Shown here: positions 1 through 9,875 of the stretch, piece by piece
Layout of the letters: each line of letters opens with the position of its first letter
Numbering within the stretch: the first letter of the stretch is position 1
Source: Puniceicoccaceae bacterium
Lineage (GTDB): Bacteria > Verrucomicrobiota > Verrucomicrobiia > Opitutales > Coraliomargaritaceae
Direction: 5' to 3'
Length of the DNA: 64,000 bases
NCBI GenBank assembly: GCA_018402305.1
Contig: JAGYJE010000003.1
Span: forward strand, 1 to 64,000
The notes under the pieces: generated by a model
What the model saw: only the letters and a program-made list of their open reading frames with translations
The model's database searches: none
What the model was told of the DNA's origin: nothing
Translations under genes and position numbers: made by a program

Positions 1-2
1 TT

Positions 3-989
3 GCCCGGTCAAAGGGCAAATACGGTGCCGTGGCCAATTTGCGGGTGGATGCCGATACCGACATCGACAGTCTGGTCCTGCGCGTCTGGGGAGCCTATCG
101 CAAATTCAGTGCCTTTGACTACGCGCCGGAAACGCCGCATGCAGGGGTCAAGTCGACCACGCGCATCCAGTCCAGGCGTGAGCTTGCGCCGGAACGCTAC
201 TCCGAGGCGGTGAAAGCGGCACTGGAGGCAATCGGACACGGTGACTATGAGAAAATCGTGTTGGCCCGCGGCATTGAGCTGGAGGCGGACGGCCCCTGGC
301 GACCGCTCGATACGCTGAATCGCCTGCGGGAGCGGTTTTCCGGTTGTTTCACATTTTCCTTCGGCGGCGGTTCTGCCCGGAGCTTCATCGGTGCCACGCC
401 CGAGCGCCTCCTGCAGATCCGGAACGGACACCTGCTCACCGAAGCGATCGCCGGATCGGCGCCGCGCGGCAGCACTGCCGGGGAGGATGCCAAGCACGCG
501 AGGGCGCTTCTGGATAGCCGTAAGGACTTGCGTGAGCACGTCTGCGTGCGGGACTCCATTCTGCGGCGCCTGGCCCGCGTCGGAGTGGAGGCCAAGGCGG
601 AGCCCGAGCCACAGGTCCTGCTCCTCGCGAATGTGCAGCATTTACGGACCCGCATCGAAGCGAGCGTCGGCGACTCCGTGCACCTGCTCGATATACTGCC
701 CGAAATGCATCCCACGCCGGCGGTGGGTGGGTCACCCCGTGAGCAGGCAGTGCCCTGCATCGCCGATCTGGAGCAAATCGAGCGCGGCCTCTATGCCGGG
801 GTGCTGGGCTGGTTTAACCATCTAAACGAGGGCGAAATGATTGTTGGCATTCGTTCCGCATTGATAGAAGGCAAGATCGCGCGGCTCTACGCCGGTGCCG
901 GCATTGTCCGCGGTTCAGATCCCGAGCGGGAGATGCGCGAGACCGAGATGAAGCTGAGTGCTTTGCTGGATGTGCTGGCGGATGAATAA
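3..989 (+). CDS. menF: Isochorismate synthase, C-terminal part (5' end outside window)
   Basis: The frame is open to the left edge, so 328 residues of a longer protein are visible; family members are usually 400-450 residues. The chorismate-binding fold is recognisable from [15 protein letters not shown] ([10 protein letters not shown]), the segment [23 protein letters not shown], and the C-terminal [20 protein letters not shown]. It would convert chorismate to isochorismate in the cytoplasm, the first step towards menaquinone. Anthranilate and aminodeoxychorismate synthases share this fold, but the alanine in TEAIAG fits the isochorismate group. No other men gene is visible downstream; they may lie to the left. 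Confidence 0.88.
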   Translation, partial: ARSKGKYGAVANLRVDADTDIDSLVLRVWGAYRKFSAFDYAPETPHAGVKSTTRIQSRRELAPERYSEAVKAALEAIGHGDYEKIVLARGIELEADGPWRPLDTLNRLRERFSGCFTFSFGGGSARSFIGATPERLLQIRNGHLLTEAIAGSAPRGSTAGEDAKHARALLDSRKDLREHVCVRDSILRRLARVGVEAKAEPEPQVLLLANVQHLRTRIEASVGDSVHLLDILPEMHPTPAVGGSPREQAVPCIADLEQIERGLYAGVLGWFNHLNEGEMIVGIRSALIEGKIARLYAGAGIVRGSDPEREMRETEMKLSALLDVLADE

Positions 990-1117
990 GAGGAGCTAGA
1001 AAACGCCCTTAAATGTGTCATTGAGGTTACATTTGTGTCGCTCCGGTTAAATAAGACCGGTTGCCTTGTTTTCCGGTTGTCTGTTCCACCTCGGGCTATT
1101 TCACGGGGGAGATGGTC

Positions 1118-3826
1118 ATGAAAAATACTCCCTACATAAAACTCGGATTTGCGCTTCTTTTGGGCTTCTCCGGTTCTGTAAACGCGGCTGCGCTGGATGG
1201 TGTCGTCAGAGACGCCATGAGTGGTTCGGCACTGGAAGGGGCGTCGGTCAAGATCCCGGCGCTCGATTTGGAGACCACGACTAATCGCCGCGGTTACTTT
1301 GAATTTGATGGCGTTGAGCCGGGCACCTACGCGGTGCAGGTCAACTACGTCGGCGCACAGTCGCAAACCGTGGAAGCATCGGTGCGCGAGGGTAAGTCCG
1401 AGATACTTGAGCTCGGGTTGAACCTCAATGTCTACGAACTCACGGATTTCTCCGTTAGCTCCTACCAGTCGGCGACGGCCCGCGCCCTCAACATGCAGCG
1501 CTCCTCCGAGAATTTGAAAGACATCGTCGCCTCTGACCAATTCGGTCAGTTCGCCGACACCAACGCCGCTGAGGCGCTCAACCGCCTGCCCGGTGTATCC
1601 GTGGAGCGGGATCAAGGCGAGGGCCGCTTTGTCGTGATCCGCGGGATCGATCCCAATCTAAACAGCGTGGCACTGGACGGTGTGGCACTGGCTTCTCCGG
1701 ATGCCGACGATCGTGCCACCTTGCTGGACACAGTCCCCATCGAAGTGCTGAACACCCTGGAAGTGACCAAGGCAGTGACGCCCGATCAGCCGGGCGATGC
1801 TATCGGCGGTTTCATCAACCTTCGCTCGCCCAGTGCTTTCGATTTCGACAAACGGACAATCCGCGCCAACGGCGCTTTGCTCTACAGTGACTTGGTCGAT
1901 GAGACCGGGCATCGATTCAACGTCTTCTACGCCGATACCTTTGGCGAGGACAAACAATGGGGTCTTGTCGTGACGGCGATTGACTCGGAGCGGACCTTTG
2001 GCTCGGACAACGTTGAAGCTGCACCGTGGGAAGCGGAGGGCGCGGGCTTCATAACTGAAGAAATCGAATACCGTGAGTATGACCTCGTTCGTTCGCGCAC
2101 GGGTGTGACGGCTAATCTCGAGTTTCAGCCGCACAATGATTCATTGATTTTCCTCCGCGCCAGTTATAATACCTACGAGGACATAGAGACCCGCGATCTT
2201 TCCAAGAGCATCTTTGAGGACGGCAGCTTCAGCGGGGTGACCGGAAACAGCTTCACCTACGACAACGTCGGAACCGAGATCGAATACAAAGACCGGACTG
2301 AAGAACAAAGCATATTTGTTGTATCGTTGGGTGGTGAGCAAAGTTTCGGGGATTGGACAATTGATTACACGCTCGCCTTCTCCGAGGCAGAGCAAGACAC
2401 GCCCTCGGATCGGGAAGCGGTCTTTGAGGCGGATTCGCCCGCAACCGCTACGGTATCCGGCGCGAGTGGTTATCGTCCCAGACTCAGTTCAGCACCCGAG
2501 TTTTCCGATCTGACGAATTACGAACTGGACGGTATTGAAGATGCGAACCAGCTCGTCACCGAAACCGACATCAGCGGCACGCTCAATTTGAAGCGTGAAT
2601 TCGATGGAGAACGCTTTAAGTATGTAAAGTTCGGTGGTGTCGTGCGGAACAAGGAAAAGGATAACGATCTGGAAGCCTTTGAGATCGAAGCAATCAACGA
2701 TACATTCGGGGACTTTGCTGGAGGCAGCCGTCGGAATTTTCTCAACCGACCCACACCGAGCCTGCGGAGAAGCTTCTTAAGCGATGCGAATTTGAATGAA
2801 AGCACCCGCGAACGTTTGCTGGAGGATTCCTTCGTCGAAGACTACGAAACCACGGAAAACGTTTTTGCTGCCTACTTGATGGGGGGGCTCGAATTCGGCG
2901 AATGGAACGTCATCGCAGGCGCCCGCGTGGAACATACGGATTTTGAAACCGAGGGTTTTGAGTTCGATACGGACACGGAAATTGAAAGTCGGACGAAGTT
3001 CGATAAGGACTACACGAACTTCCTACCCGGCATTCACCTGCGTCGCGACGTGGGTGAGGACGGCGTTTTCCGTGCCTCTTGGACTAATACCTTTGCCCGG
3101 CCAACCTTCGAACAGAGCCGTCCCGGTGTTGTGGTGGATGGCGACGAAATCGAACGCGGCAACCCGGACCTCGATCCCTATGAGGCGATGAACCTGGATG
3201 CCTCGTTTCAGTATTACAGCGAGGACTACGGGGTCTTTGGTATCGCCGTGTTCTACAAAGACATTGAGAACTTTATCTTTGAGCAGATTTCGAATGAGAC
3301 CATTGGCGGTGACGATTTTGAGGTGACTGACTTTGCCAACGGTAAAGACGGCGATATCCTTGGCCTGGAGTTGAGCTATGCTAAGCAGTTGAGTTCGCTG
3401 CCGGGTGTTCTGTCCGGTTTGAGCATTTCGACTAATCTGACGCTCACCGACAGCACCGCCAAGGCCACCCGTTCGGGCGGCGAGGCAGCGAAGGTTTCCT
3501 TCCTCAAGCAAAGCGATGTGATCGGAAACGTTTCCCTCGCCTGGGAGTGGGACCGCTACTTCCTGCGGCTGAGTGGCACTTACCGCGACGACTTCCTCGA
3601 TGAACTGGGTGAGGATCCGGATGGTTTTGAAGACCGCTACGTGGATGATTTCTTTCAGGTCGACTTCTACGGCAGTGTTCAGGTTTACAAGGGCCTAAGC
3701 GTCTTCGTCGAAGTGAACAACCTCACGAACGAACCGTTCCGCGCATACTGGGGCGGGTCCAACCGCTTGTCGCAGTATGAGGAATACGGTGTCTCTGGTG
3801 CGGTCGGGGCGAAGTGGACCTTTTAA
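1118..3826 (+). CDS. TonB-dependent receptor (TonB-Xanth-Caul type)
   Basis: A 902-residue outer-membrane receptor. ATG 1118 is chosen because GGGGGAG lies 6 bases upstream; ATG 1112 is the alternative. A signal peptide (about residues 1-24, ending SVNAA) precedes a carboxypeptidase-regulatory-like beta-sandwich (about 25-105, with GYFEFDGVEPGTYAV). A plug domain follows, with the signature ADTNAAEALNRLPGVSVERD and VIRGI, then a long beta-barrel ending in Phe (GAKWTF), as expected for BamA-dependent insertion. Receptors of this subgroup usually import carbohydrates or other large ligands. The substrate cannot be told here because no degradation genes adjoin. It stands alone, followed by a strong terminator. 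Confidence 0.93.
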   Translation: MKNTPYIKLGFALLLGFSGSVNAAALDGVVRDAMSGSALEGASVKIPALDLETTTNRRGYFEFDGVEPGTYAVQVNYVGAQSQTVEASVREGKSEILELGLNLNVYELTDFSVSSYQSATARALNMQRSSENLKDIVASDQFGQFADTNAAEALNRLPGVSVERDQGEGRFVVIRGIDPNLNSVALDGVALASPDADDRATLLDTVPIEVLNTLEVTKAVTPDQPGDAIGGFINLRSPSAFDFDKRTIRANGALLYSDLVDETGHRFNVFYADTFGEDKQWGLVVTAIDSERTFGSDNVEAAPWEAEGAGFITEEIEYREYDLVRSRTGVTANLEFQPHNDSLIFLRASYNTYEDIETRDLSKSIFEDGSFSGVTGNSFTYDNVGTEIEYKDRTEEQSIFVVSLGGEQSFGDWTIDYTLAFSEAEQDTPSDREAVFEADSPATATVSGASGYRPRLSSAPEFSDLTNYELDGIEDANQLVTETDISGTLNLKREFDGERFKYVKFGGVVRNKEKDNDLEAFEIEAINDTFGDFAGGSRRNFLNRPTPSLRRSFLSDANLNESTRERLLEDSFVEDYETTENVFAAYLMGGLEFGEWNVIAGARVEHTDFETEGFEFDTDTEIESRTKFDKDYTNFLPGIHLRRDVGEDGVFRASWTNTFARPTFEQSRPGVVVDGDEIERGNPDLDPYEAMNLDASFQYYSEDYGVFGIAVFYKDIENFIFEQISNETIGGDDFEVTDFANGKDGDILGLELSYAKQLSSLPGVLSGLSISTNLTLTDSTAKATRSGGEAAKVSFLKQSDVIGNVSLAWEWDRYFLRLSGTYRDDFLDELGEDPDGFEDRYVDDFFQVDFYGSVQVYKGLSVFVEVNNLTNEPFRAYWGGSNRLSQYEEYGVSGAVGAKWTF

Positions 3827-3875
3827 TGATACGCATCGTCTTAAGATAAAATCTCCGCATTTTGTCTAGTCTTTC

Positions 3876-3910
3876 AAAGCGGCCAGCAGCTATCTGCTGG
3901 CCGCTTTTTT
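3876..3910 (+). terminator. Rho-independent terminator after the TonB receptor
   Basis: A perfect 14-bp stem (AAAGCGGCCAGCAG, loop CTAT, complementary strand at 3894-3907) is followed by a run of T. It lies 50 bases after the receptor stop codon. Confidence 0.92.
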
Positions 3911-3982
3911 GCTTATTCTCTGGGGTTCGCGCGACTTAAAAATAGACTGGATGAGAATCGATTTATACATGTGGTTTAATAT

Positions 3983-4222
3983 ATGAAACCGATTACAGTC
4001 AATGTAGCCGAACCCACCTATCGCGAATTTTAGGATTTTGCGCGGCGCAAGGATCATAAGACCTCCGAACTCATTCGGGAGGCCATGGAAATCTACCGTG
4101 AGCGTTACATCCAGGACTCTGGAAATCGGAGCATTGGGGACTTGCGCCCTCGATCCCTAGGCAAGGCCCTGCGCCCTCTTGAGTTCGAAGATGACTTGCT
4201 GGACGAACTGGTCAGTCTGTAA
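3983..4222 (+). pseudogene. Ribbon-helix-helix antitoxin remnant with in-frame amber codon
   Basis: From ATG 3983 the frame reads MKPITVNVAEPTYREF, then TAG at 4031-4033, then continues without interruption as DFARRKDHKTSELIREAMEI and on to TAA at 4220, 79 codons in all. The sequence is a typical short RHH (CopG/VapB-like) antitoxin: a beta strand, then the helix pair with SELIREAM. A single C-to-T change would turn a Gln codon (CAG) into the stop. The next reading frame begins directly after the stop codon with the tail of a PIN toxin, so this was a toxin-antitoxin operon that has decayed. Nonsense suppression is possible but not suggested by anything seen. Confidence 0.72.
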
Positions 4223-4297
4223 GATGGCCTGTTAACGAGCAACGCGCGGGATTATTCGGTTTTTGATTGCTTTGAGATTCTTGGCTTGGGCGCGTAG
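4223..4297 (+). pseudogene. PIN-domain toxin remnant (last 24 residues)
   Basis: Immediately after the antitoxin stop, the frame reads DGLLTSNARDYSVFDCFEIL and ends GLGA followed by TAG. This matches the usual C-terminal strand-helix of VapC-type PIN ribonucleases (a T/S-N-A-R-D-F pattern followed by a short hydrophobic end). The first 100 or so codons, including most catalytic acids, are missing. An internal deletion therefore joined the antitoxin end to the toxin end. Confidence 0.62.
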
Positions 4298-4359
4298 GGA
4301 TCGAGTGCCCACCAAATATAACTGACTCAATCAGGCGATTCGTTCGTAAAATTGGTTCT

Positions 4360-4445
4360 TTCGTAGCGAGAGGGTCTATCCCTCGATCCGACCAAGCTCT
4401 CGATACAGGCGGGCTCTATCCTGGCATAAAGCCAGTCGCTACGAA
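4360..4445. repeat. REP-like palindromic element
   Basis: Ends TTCGTAGCGA (4360-4369) and TCGCTACGAA (4436-4445) are perfect inverted repeats. Inside is a second small hairpin (GAGGG, TCTAT, CCCTC). The GTAGCGA core recurs in the intergenic element at 22440-22580, and the window encodes two RAYT transposases that typically mobilise such elements. Confidence 0.6.
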
Positions 4446-4477
4446 ACATTCTTTGAGAAGATTTCTTTGAAGAAATC

Positions 4478-6841
4478 CTAGTTGGCCAGCAGCAATTCCC
4501 GATACAGGTTCTTGCCGGATCCGCCGAAACTTCCGACATCGATCACGTAGCCATAAATCACGGAGCCATCGTCCTTTTCGATCACGGTGCCCCGCACCCA
4601 TTGCACGGGTTCATCGTCACCTAAGGGCTGGGGGGTCGTCCAGGTGTCGGCTTCGTGTGCCCGCATGGTGTGAAACAGTTGCTTGCTGGCCGCATTGATG
4701 AAGAGGCAGTGCACGGCGCCGTCATGGCCAATCGTGTCGGCTCCGGTTTGATCTGAATCCACCGTATTTTGGGCGACGGCCTGAGCGCTGACTTGAACCG
4801 GCGCACTCCAGTTGCGCCCGTTGCCTGCCACGCGGCGCTCCCAAAGTTGGCCGTTTGCGAGACGATAAAGAACGCTGACGGTATCGGACTCCGGCAGATA
4901 GACGAGCGGCAGGATCGATCCAATGTCCTGGCTTCCGGTGCCCAAGCCCTCGGTGATTTGGGTGCGGTCGCTGAGTGTATTGTCCGGCAACAACTGCCGA
5001 TACCAGGCCGAGCCATCGGCGCCGGTGTAGGCGAGATGGACGACATCTTCGGAGCCGAGGGTGAGCGCCGGGCCGGAAAGGTCGGGCGCTTGTTTGGCGT
5101 CGATGACCGTTTCTTCACTCCACTGACCTGCGGGTGAGCGAACGGCGAAGTGTATTTTGTGGGGTCCGCCATAGACCACGACCACGCTACCATCGGAGCG
5201 CACGGCGATATCGGCAACTTGAGTGGGTGGCTCTTCCGGCGAGGCAATCCGCTCGTCTTGGATCGCCCAGGTATCCGGCTTGTCCGAATGATCCGAAGTG
5301 CAAAAGACATGATACCAGACATCATCGGAAGTCTGATGGACCATGTGGATTTGATCACCGACCAGAGCGGAGCCGAAGCCCTCGAGGTCGCCCGTCTTGG
5401 GGCGGTTGGTTCCGTCCACTTCCCGCCAGCTCAAACCACCGTCGGTTGACTTGACCGTCATCAGTGCGTTCCAGGTTTCGGAGGGTTCCATGAGAAAATA
5501 GAGGTCGCCATTACTGGCTTGCCAGGGGCCAATACGCATGGGTGTTTCGACAAAAGTGCCGCCGAGGTGGCCGGGCGCCACATCGAGCGTGACCGAAGCC
5601 AGTGCGGTAGCGGGGAGTGGCTTGCCCGCTGCATCCACCAGGCGGTAGTCGAAGCGATCGCCGGGCTCGTTCAGGGCGGCCTCATCAGAAAAGCGGCGGA
5701 TGACGATGGGGAACACCCACTCGCTGTGGCCGCGCGAACTCGACCAAACAGGCGTCGCATCTGCGAAACTGACACCGTGGCCGCCGGTGAAGGGCAGGGT
5801 GGATGCTTGCAGCAAATCGGTGGTTGGATCGGCGTGAGTGAAGGACTTGCTGGCAATAATACTCGTGCGTGGGCTGCGGGGTTCGCCCTCGATGGCAAGG
5901 CTTTGCAGGTCTACGCGGCTGCCTGCGGGCACAAAGACTCCTGGCCCGGATAGCGGAATTGCTGCACCAACGTCTTTGTTCAAAACGAAGGCCTCATCGT
6001 CGTATTCCAGTGTGAGTGTAGAGCCTTGCATGATTAGTTTGACTTCAACCCATTCCCCGCGTTTCACGGCAAATGGATGCGTGCTGATGCTCGTGATGAC
6101 TCCGTCGCGAACGCGGTGCAGTTCGAGTCCTTCGCCTGCTGTGAGATCAGCGCGAAGGTAGTTGTTGTCATCCTCATAGCCAAACACGAAGCCAGCCGCT
6201 GCCTGCCCTGCGCTCGGAAAGCGTATCATAGCGGCAAATTCGACCGGTGCCCATGTGGTCGCCTGTCGCACAAGCGCGAAGAGCGGTGAATCAACGGAGT
6301 GCATACGGAGATGCCCATCCTTGTTGCCCGGCCGCCAGGCGAGTGCATCGGCGCTGCCGCGGGCGAATCGCCAAAAAGAACCCAGTGGGCCTTCCGGTGG
6401 GGATTCGAAGTCGAGTGTGGCTTTTTTGGCGGGCTGCGGGAAATTTTCGGCAAGAAGTGGTTCCCATTCGCCCGCATTGCGGCGCACCTGTAGTTGAAAG
6501 CGATGTTCGGCGCTGGCAGCGTCCGAAGCTTCCACCTCAAAGCGCAGCCGGAAGGGCTCGTCTGCCAGAACCGTGGCGGGTTCATTCAGATCGCTTGCCC
6601 AGCCGTGATCTGCATTGAGCGGCGCCTCGAAGTCCGCGCGGACCCGAAAGGCTGTTTGCCGCAGGTTGCTCGCGGTGGTGCCGGAATGCGCGGCGGTCTC
6701 CAAGCCGTCGGCTTGGGGCGCGCTCGTCGCGCAGCCGGAAAGAAGCAGCACTGTGAGTGGAAGGACCAAACGCGAAGGCGTTCGGCTACGGCATTTCCTT
6801 TCGGAAGTTTGGGGGATGAAGCAGGGAATGCGATTGTTCAT
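4478..6841 (-). CDS. Lipoprotein with lectin-like and BNR/Asp-box-like domains
   Basis: A 787-residue protein whose N-terminus ends in a lipobox (LLLSGC, Cys about residue 37), so it is probably lipid-anchored. About residues 130-310 look like a concanavalin/LamG-type jelly roll (GFVFGYEDDNNYLRADL and WVEVKLIMQGSTLTLEYDD). The C-terminal half has Asp-box-like elements (STDGGLSWREVD) and repeated blades typical of sialidase-like beta-propellers, suggesting a carbohydrate-binding or exo-glycosidase-like surface protein. Catalytic residues could not be assigned. Its ATG overlaps the TGA of the upstream phosphoesterase by one base, so the two are probably translated together. The family is not recognised with certainty. 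Confidence 0.72.
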   Translation of the reverse strand: MNNRIPCFIPQTSERKCRSRTPSRLVLPLTVLLLSGCATSAPQADGLETAAHSGTTASNLRQTAFRVRADFEAPLNADHGWASDLNEPATVLADEPFRLRFEVEASDAASAEHRFQLQVRRNAGEWEPLLAENFPQPAKKATLDFESPPEGPLGSFWRFARGSADALAWRPGNKDGHLRMHSVDSPLFALVRQATTWAPVEFAAMIRFPSAGQAAAGFVFGYEDDNNYLRADLTAGEGLELHRVRDGVITSISTHPFAVKRGEWVEVKLIMQGSTLTLEYDDEAFVLNKDVGAAIPLSGPGVFVPAGSRVDLQSLAIEGEPRSPRTSIIASKSFTHADPTTDLLQASTLPFTGGHGVSFADATPVWSSSRGHSEWVFPIVIRRFSDEAALNEPGDRFDYRLVDAAGKPLPATALASVTLDVAPGHLGGTFVETPMRIGPWQASNGDLYFLMEPSETWNALMTVKSTDGGLSWREVDGTNRPKTGDLEGFGSALVGDQIHMVHQTSDDVWYHVFCTSDHSDKPDTWAIQDERIASPEEPPTQVADIAVRSDGSVVVVYGGPHKIHFAVRSPAGQWSEETVIDAKQAPDLSGPALTLGSEDVVHLAYTGADGSAWYRQLLPDNTLSDRTQITEGLGTGSQDIGSILPLVYLPESDTVSVLYRLANGQLWERRVAGNGRNWSAPVQVSAQAVAQNTVDSDQTGADTIGHDGAVHCLFINAASKQLFHTMRAHEADTWTTPQPLGDDEPVQWVRGTVIEKDDGSVIYGYVIDVGSFGGSGKNLYRELLLAN

Positions 6842-7734
6842 CAGAGTGTCGGCAGCGGAAAGCGGTAGGCGTGGCGCTCGAGGGGCTCGTCGACACCGGC
6901 TTCGTAGGTAGCGACTTCCACCATGCGATCCTGACCGATGGTCATGGTGCGGAACATCGGCGTGTGGTTGGTTTCATCCGGGATCTTGGTGCGCTCAAGC
7001 GCGGGGACGTGGAGATAGTGGACATGGCCGATTTGTTTGGAGTGATCAACGCGGTCCATGTCCATATGGAGATCACCGGAAATGACCGCCGCGAGATTCT
7101 TTTGGGCCACCACCTCGGCGAAGCCGGGGTGGGTGATGCCTTTATCCGCGCGCTCCGGATAGACCCCGAGCTGAGCGCCATGCACGAAGAGCAGCACTGG
7201 CTTTTTGCTGAGGGCCTCCATGCGGTCGAGAATCCAGGCGATTCCGGAATCGGTAAAGTCGCGTCCATAGTCGGCCGAGGCAAAGATCAGGGCCACTTCC
7301 TCGAATTCGAGCACATATTTGGTATCAAGAAGGTCGGTCTTGCCCGCATTCCATTGAGCAAAATACTCCAGATAGCGGTCGACGGACGCGCCGTGCTCCT
7401 CATTCCCCATGATTGTGTAAAAGGGCAATTCCAGCTTTTTGAAGACCTCCGTGGCCGCCTCATACTGGATAACGGTGCCCTTGTGGGGGATGTCACCAAC
7501 GCCGGCCACGAAGCTCAATGGCTGCTCGCGGGCCAGTGCGTTAACATGGTCTACCGCCGTGCTCAGGCCCGGGAACTCCGCGAGTGGTTTGGGCTCGCCA
7601 TCGCCCAGGATAGCGAAAGCGAGCAGCGGGTCGCTCTTAGCCTGTGTTGAGTGTCCGAAAACGGACGCGGCAGCGAACAAGAAGCAGGCGCTCTTTGACG
7701 CCAAATTTTGGATGGATCGATTGAGTTTTGTCAT
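6841..7734 (-). CDS. Exported calcineurin-like metallophosphoesterase
   Basis: A 297-residue protein with an N-terminal signal peptide (hydrophobic ACFLFAAASVFG, ending near TQAKS). The metal-binding motifs of the calcineurin-like fold are present in order with some variation: GDGE in place of GDxH, VGDI, MGNEEH for GNH[DE], FVHG, and SGDLHMD. The product is expected to hydrolyse phosphomonoesters or diesters outside the cytoplasm, with unknown substrate. It is the first gene of a two-gene unit with the downstream lipoprotein, with a one-base stop/start overlap. Confidence 0.8.
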   Translation of the reverse strand: MTKLNRSIQNLASKSACFLFAAASVFGHSTQAKSDPLLAFAILGDGEPKPLAEFPGLSTAVDHVNALAREQPLSFVAGVGDIPHKGTVIQYEAATEVFKKLELPFYTIMGNEEHGASVDRYLEYFAQWNAGKTDLLDTKYVLEFEEVALIFASADYGRDFTDSGIAWILDRMEALSKKPVLLFVHGAQLGVYPERADKGITHPGFAEVVAQKNLAAVISGDLHMDMDRVDHSKQIGHVHYLHVPALERTKIPDETNHTPMFRTMTIGQDRMVEVATYEAGVDEPLERHAYRFPLPTL

Positions 7735-7878
7735 GGTTTACCAAGAATGGGTAGACTTGTAGTCGGGGGCAACCTCTTATGCAGATAGCTATGTTAAGAT
7801 TACCTGAAGAAACCTTGAATAGCATAGGAATACGGGCTGGTGTTGACCAGCGGATAAAGACACTTAAGTAGAGTAACT

Positions 7879-9363
7879 ATGGCAAAAGACTGGCTAGAAG
7901 GCATTAAAAATGAATACGACGTGGTCGTCGTCGGCTCCGGCTTGGGCGGACTGACGGGGGCGAACTACCTCGCGAAGAACGGGCACAAGGTCCTCCTGCT
8001 GGAGCATCACTACCAGTTCGGCGGACTGGCCACTTGGTTTAAGCGGCCGGGCGGGCACATTTTCGACATTTCACTGCACGGCTTCCCGTATGGCATGGTC
8101 AAGAGCTGCCGGAAGTATTGGACAAAGGAGATTGCCGATTCCATCCACCAGCTCAAGGACGTCCGCTTCATTAATCCGCAGATGAATGTCTGGACAACCT
8201 TCGACCGCGAGGACTTTACCAACATCCTGGTCAACGATTTCAAGGTGGACCGCGAAAAGGTGGAGGCCTTCTACACCCACCTGCGGCAGATGAATTTCTA
8301 CGACGACAACACCCAGACCACGGGGGAGATGTTTGAGGAGTTCTTCCCCGGCCGCAGTGATGTGCATCGCCTCCTCATGGAGCCGATCTCCTACGCCAAC
8401 GGCTCGCACGTCGACGATCCGGCGATCACCTACGGTATCGTCTTTTCCAATTTCATGAGCAAGGGTGTCTTCACCTTCCAGGGCGGCACCGATACCCTGA
8501 TCAAGAAGATGGTCGCTGAGCTGCAGAGAAACGGCTGCGAGGTCCGCAAAAACGCCCTCGTCGACGGAATCGATGTGGAGGACGGCAAAGTCGTCGGCGT
8601 GCGGGTGCGCAGCCAAAACACTGGGAACGAGGCGTTCCCGGTTCGCACGGTAAAGTGCAAGGCCGTGCTTTCCAACGCCAACGTGCGCAACACCATCGAA
8701 TACCTCGTGGGTGAGGAAAAGTTCGACCCCGCCTTCGTGGCTGAGGCCAAGGCCGTGCGCAACAACACCAGCTCCTGCCAAGTTTACATGGGCATCAAAA
8801 AGGGCGAGACCATCCCTAATATCGGCGACCTCGTCTTCACCTCAAAAGCACCGGAGTATTCCATCTCCGAGCTGACTTCGATCAAGACCAGCAGCCACAC
8901 CTTCTCGCTCTACTACCCGGAAACGCGCCCGCATCTGCCGCAGGAGCGCTACACTGTGGTCGCCTCGCTCAACGCCCAGTGGGACGAGTGGAATGATTTG
9001 ACCGAAGAGGCATACCAGCAGGAGAAACAGCGGATGTGCGACGAATGCGTAGCCAGCCTGGAGACCTTCATCCCCGGGGTGCGCGAAAAGATTGACCACA
9101 TCGAGGCCGCCACCCCCCGCACCGTTAACCGCTACACCAAGTCCATGCAGGGCACCTCCTTCGGCACCAAGTTTGAGGGCCTCAAAGTCTCCATGGAACT
9201 TCCCGACCAAATCGAAGGCCTCTATCACGCCGGCTCCGTGGGCATCATTATGTCCGGCTGGCTCGGCACCATGAACTACGGCGTGATCACCGCCAACAAG
9301 ATGGACAAGTGGCTCTATGAAAAAGCGAAGGGCGGGCAAGCTCGATTGTCGTCCATGATGTAA
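7879..9363 (+). CDS. CrtI-family FAD-dependent oxidoreductase (phytoene desaturase/isomerase-like)
   Basis: A 494-residue cytoplasmic or membrane-associated flavoprotein. The N-terminal dinucleotide-binding motif ([18 protein letters not shown], residues 15-32) is followed by [12 protein letters not shown], typical of phytoene desaturase, carotene isomerase and retinol saturase relatives. The C-terminal FAD motif is GLYHAGSVG followed by GVITANKM. The substrate is likely a polyene or isoprenoid. No other carotenoid gene (crtB, crtE) is nearby, so the exact reaction is open. The Shine-Dalgarno sequence is weak. Confidence 0.82.
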   Translation: MAKDWLEGIKNEYDVVVVGSGLGGLTGANYLAKNGHKVLLLEHHYQFGGLATWFKRPGGHIFDISLHGFPYGMVKSCRKYWTKEIADSIHQLKDVRFINPQMNVWTTFDREDFTNILVNDFKVDREKVEAFYTHLRQMNFYDDNTQTTGEMFEEFFPGRSDVHRLLMEPISYANGSHVDDPAITYGIVFSNFMSKGVFTFQGGTDTLIKKMVAELQRNGCEVRKNALVDGIDVEDGKVVGVRVRSQNTGNEAFPVRTVKCKAVLSNANVRNTIEYLVGEEKFDPAFVAEAKAVRNNTSSCQVYMGIKKGETIPNIGDLVFTSKAPEYSISELTSIKTSSHTFSLYYPETRPHLPQERYTVVASLNAQWDEWNDLTEEAYQQEKQRMCDECVASLETFIPGVREKIDHIEAATPRTVNRYTKSMQGTSFGTKFEGLKVSMELPDQIEGLYHAGSVGIIMSGWLGTMNYGVITANKMDKWLYEKAKGGQARLSSMM

Positions 9364-9371
9364 GCCGCCAC

Positions 9372-9734
9372 TCAGTCGTCTGAAGCCTCTGCGGTGGCGA
9401 CCAAGGCACCAAGGAAAACGAGCTCAGTTTCTCCCGTGTTCTTGATCGCCTGCGATTCACCGTGACGGGTGATTTGCAAGGTTCCCGGGGTGAAGGGATG
9501 CTCCACGCCGTTGTCGACAACGATACCCGTCCCGGCGATGCAGTAGTAGAAATCCTCGTCTCCGTCGTGTGAATGCTCACCGACACTGGCCCCTGGCTCA
9601 AGCCGAACCAGGCCGACGCTTTTGATGGCACTCCCCGGGAACCGATCGAGAAGTTTGTGCGCAGTGACCATGCCACTGCCGCCGCGCACGCCTTCGGCGA
9701 TCTCCGGAATGATTTGATGAACGTTGGTAACCAT
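9372..9734 (-). CDS. Small cupin-domain protein
   Basis: A 120-residue single-domain cupin. The start at 9734 (MVTNVHQ) is preferred over an in-frame start further upstream because AGGAA lies about 9 bases before it. The first cupin motif is visible as GEHSHDGDEDFYYCIAGTG, giving His, His and Glu metal ligands. The second is weaker (PFTPGTLQITRHGESQAI). The family binds a metal and acts as isomerase, dioxygenase or sensor, and nothing narrows this. It is convergent with the CrtI-like gene and divergent from trxB. Confidence 0.8.
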   Translation of the reverse strand: MVTNVHQIIPEIAEGVRGGSGMVTAHKLLDRFPGSAIKSVGLVRLEPGASVGEHSHDGDEDFYYCIAGTGIVVDNGVEHPFTPGTLQITRHGESQAIKNTGETELVFLGALVATAEASDD

Positions 9735-9875
9735 AAGGGTAGATGGTTCCTTTTTATGGAAAAGGCAAATCCGAGTTTTCGGTCTCCGGAGATAAAAAGA
9801 ATTAATGGTTGAGAAACGTTTTGCGCATGGCATCGTCTTTTTCTTTTTAGAGAACTCTGAGGAACGAATTGTACT

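Noticed and set aside
7779-7871. A 30-codon frame (MQIAMLRLPEETLNSIGIRA...) ending 8 bases before the CrtI-like gene
   Set aside because: No ribosome site, no recognised family, and it lies in a short gap where such a frame occurs by chance. It could be a leader peptide, but nothing supports this.
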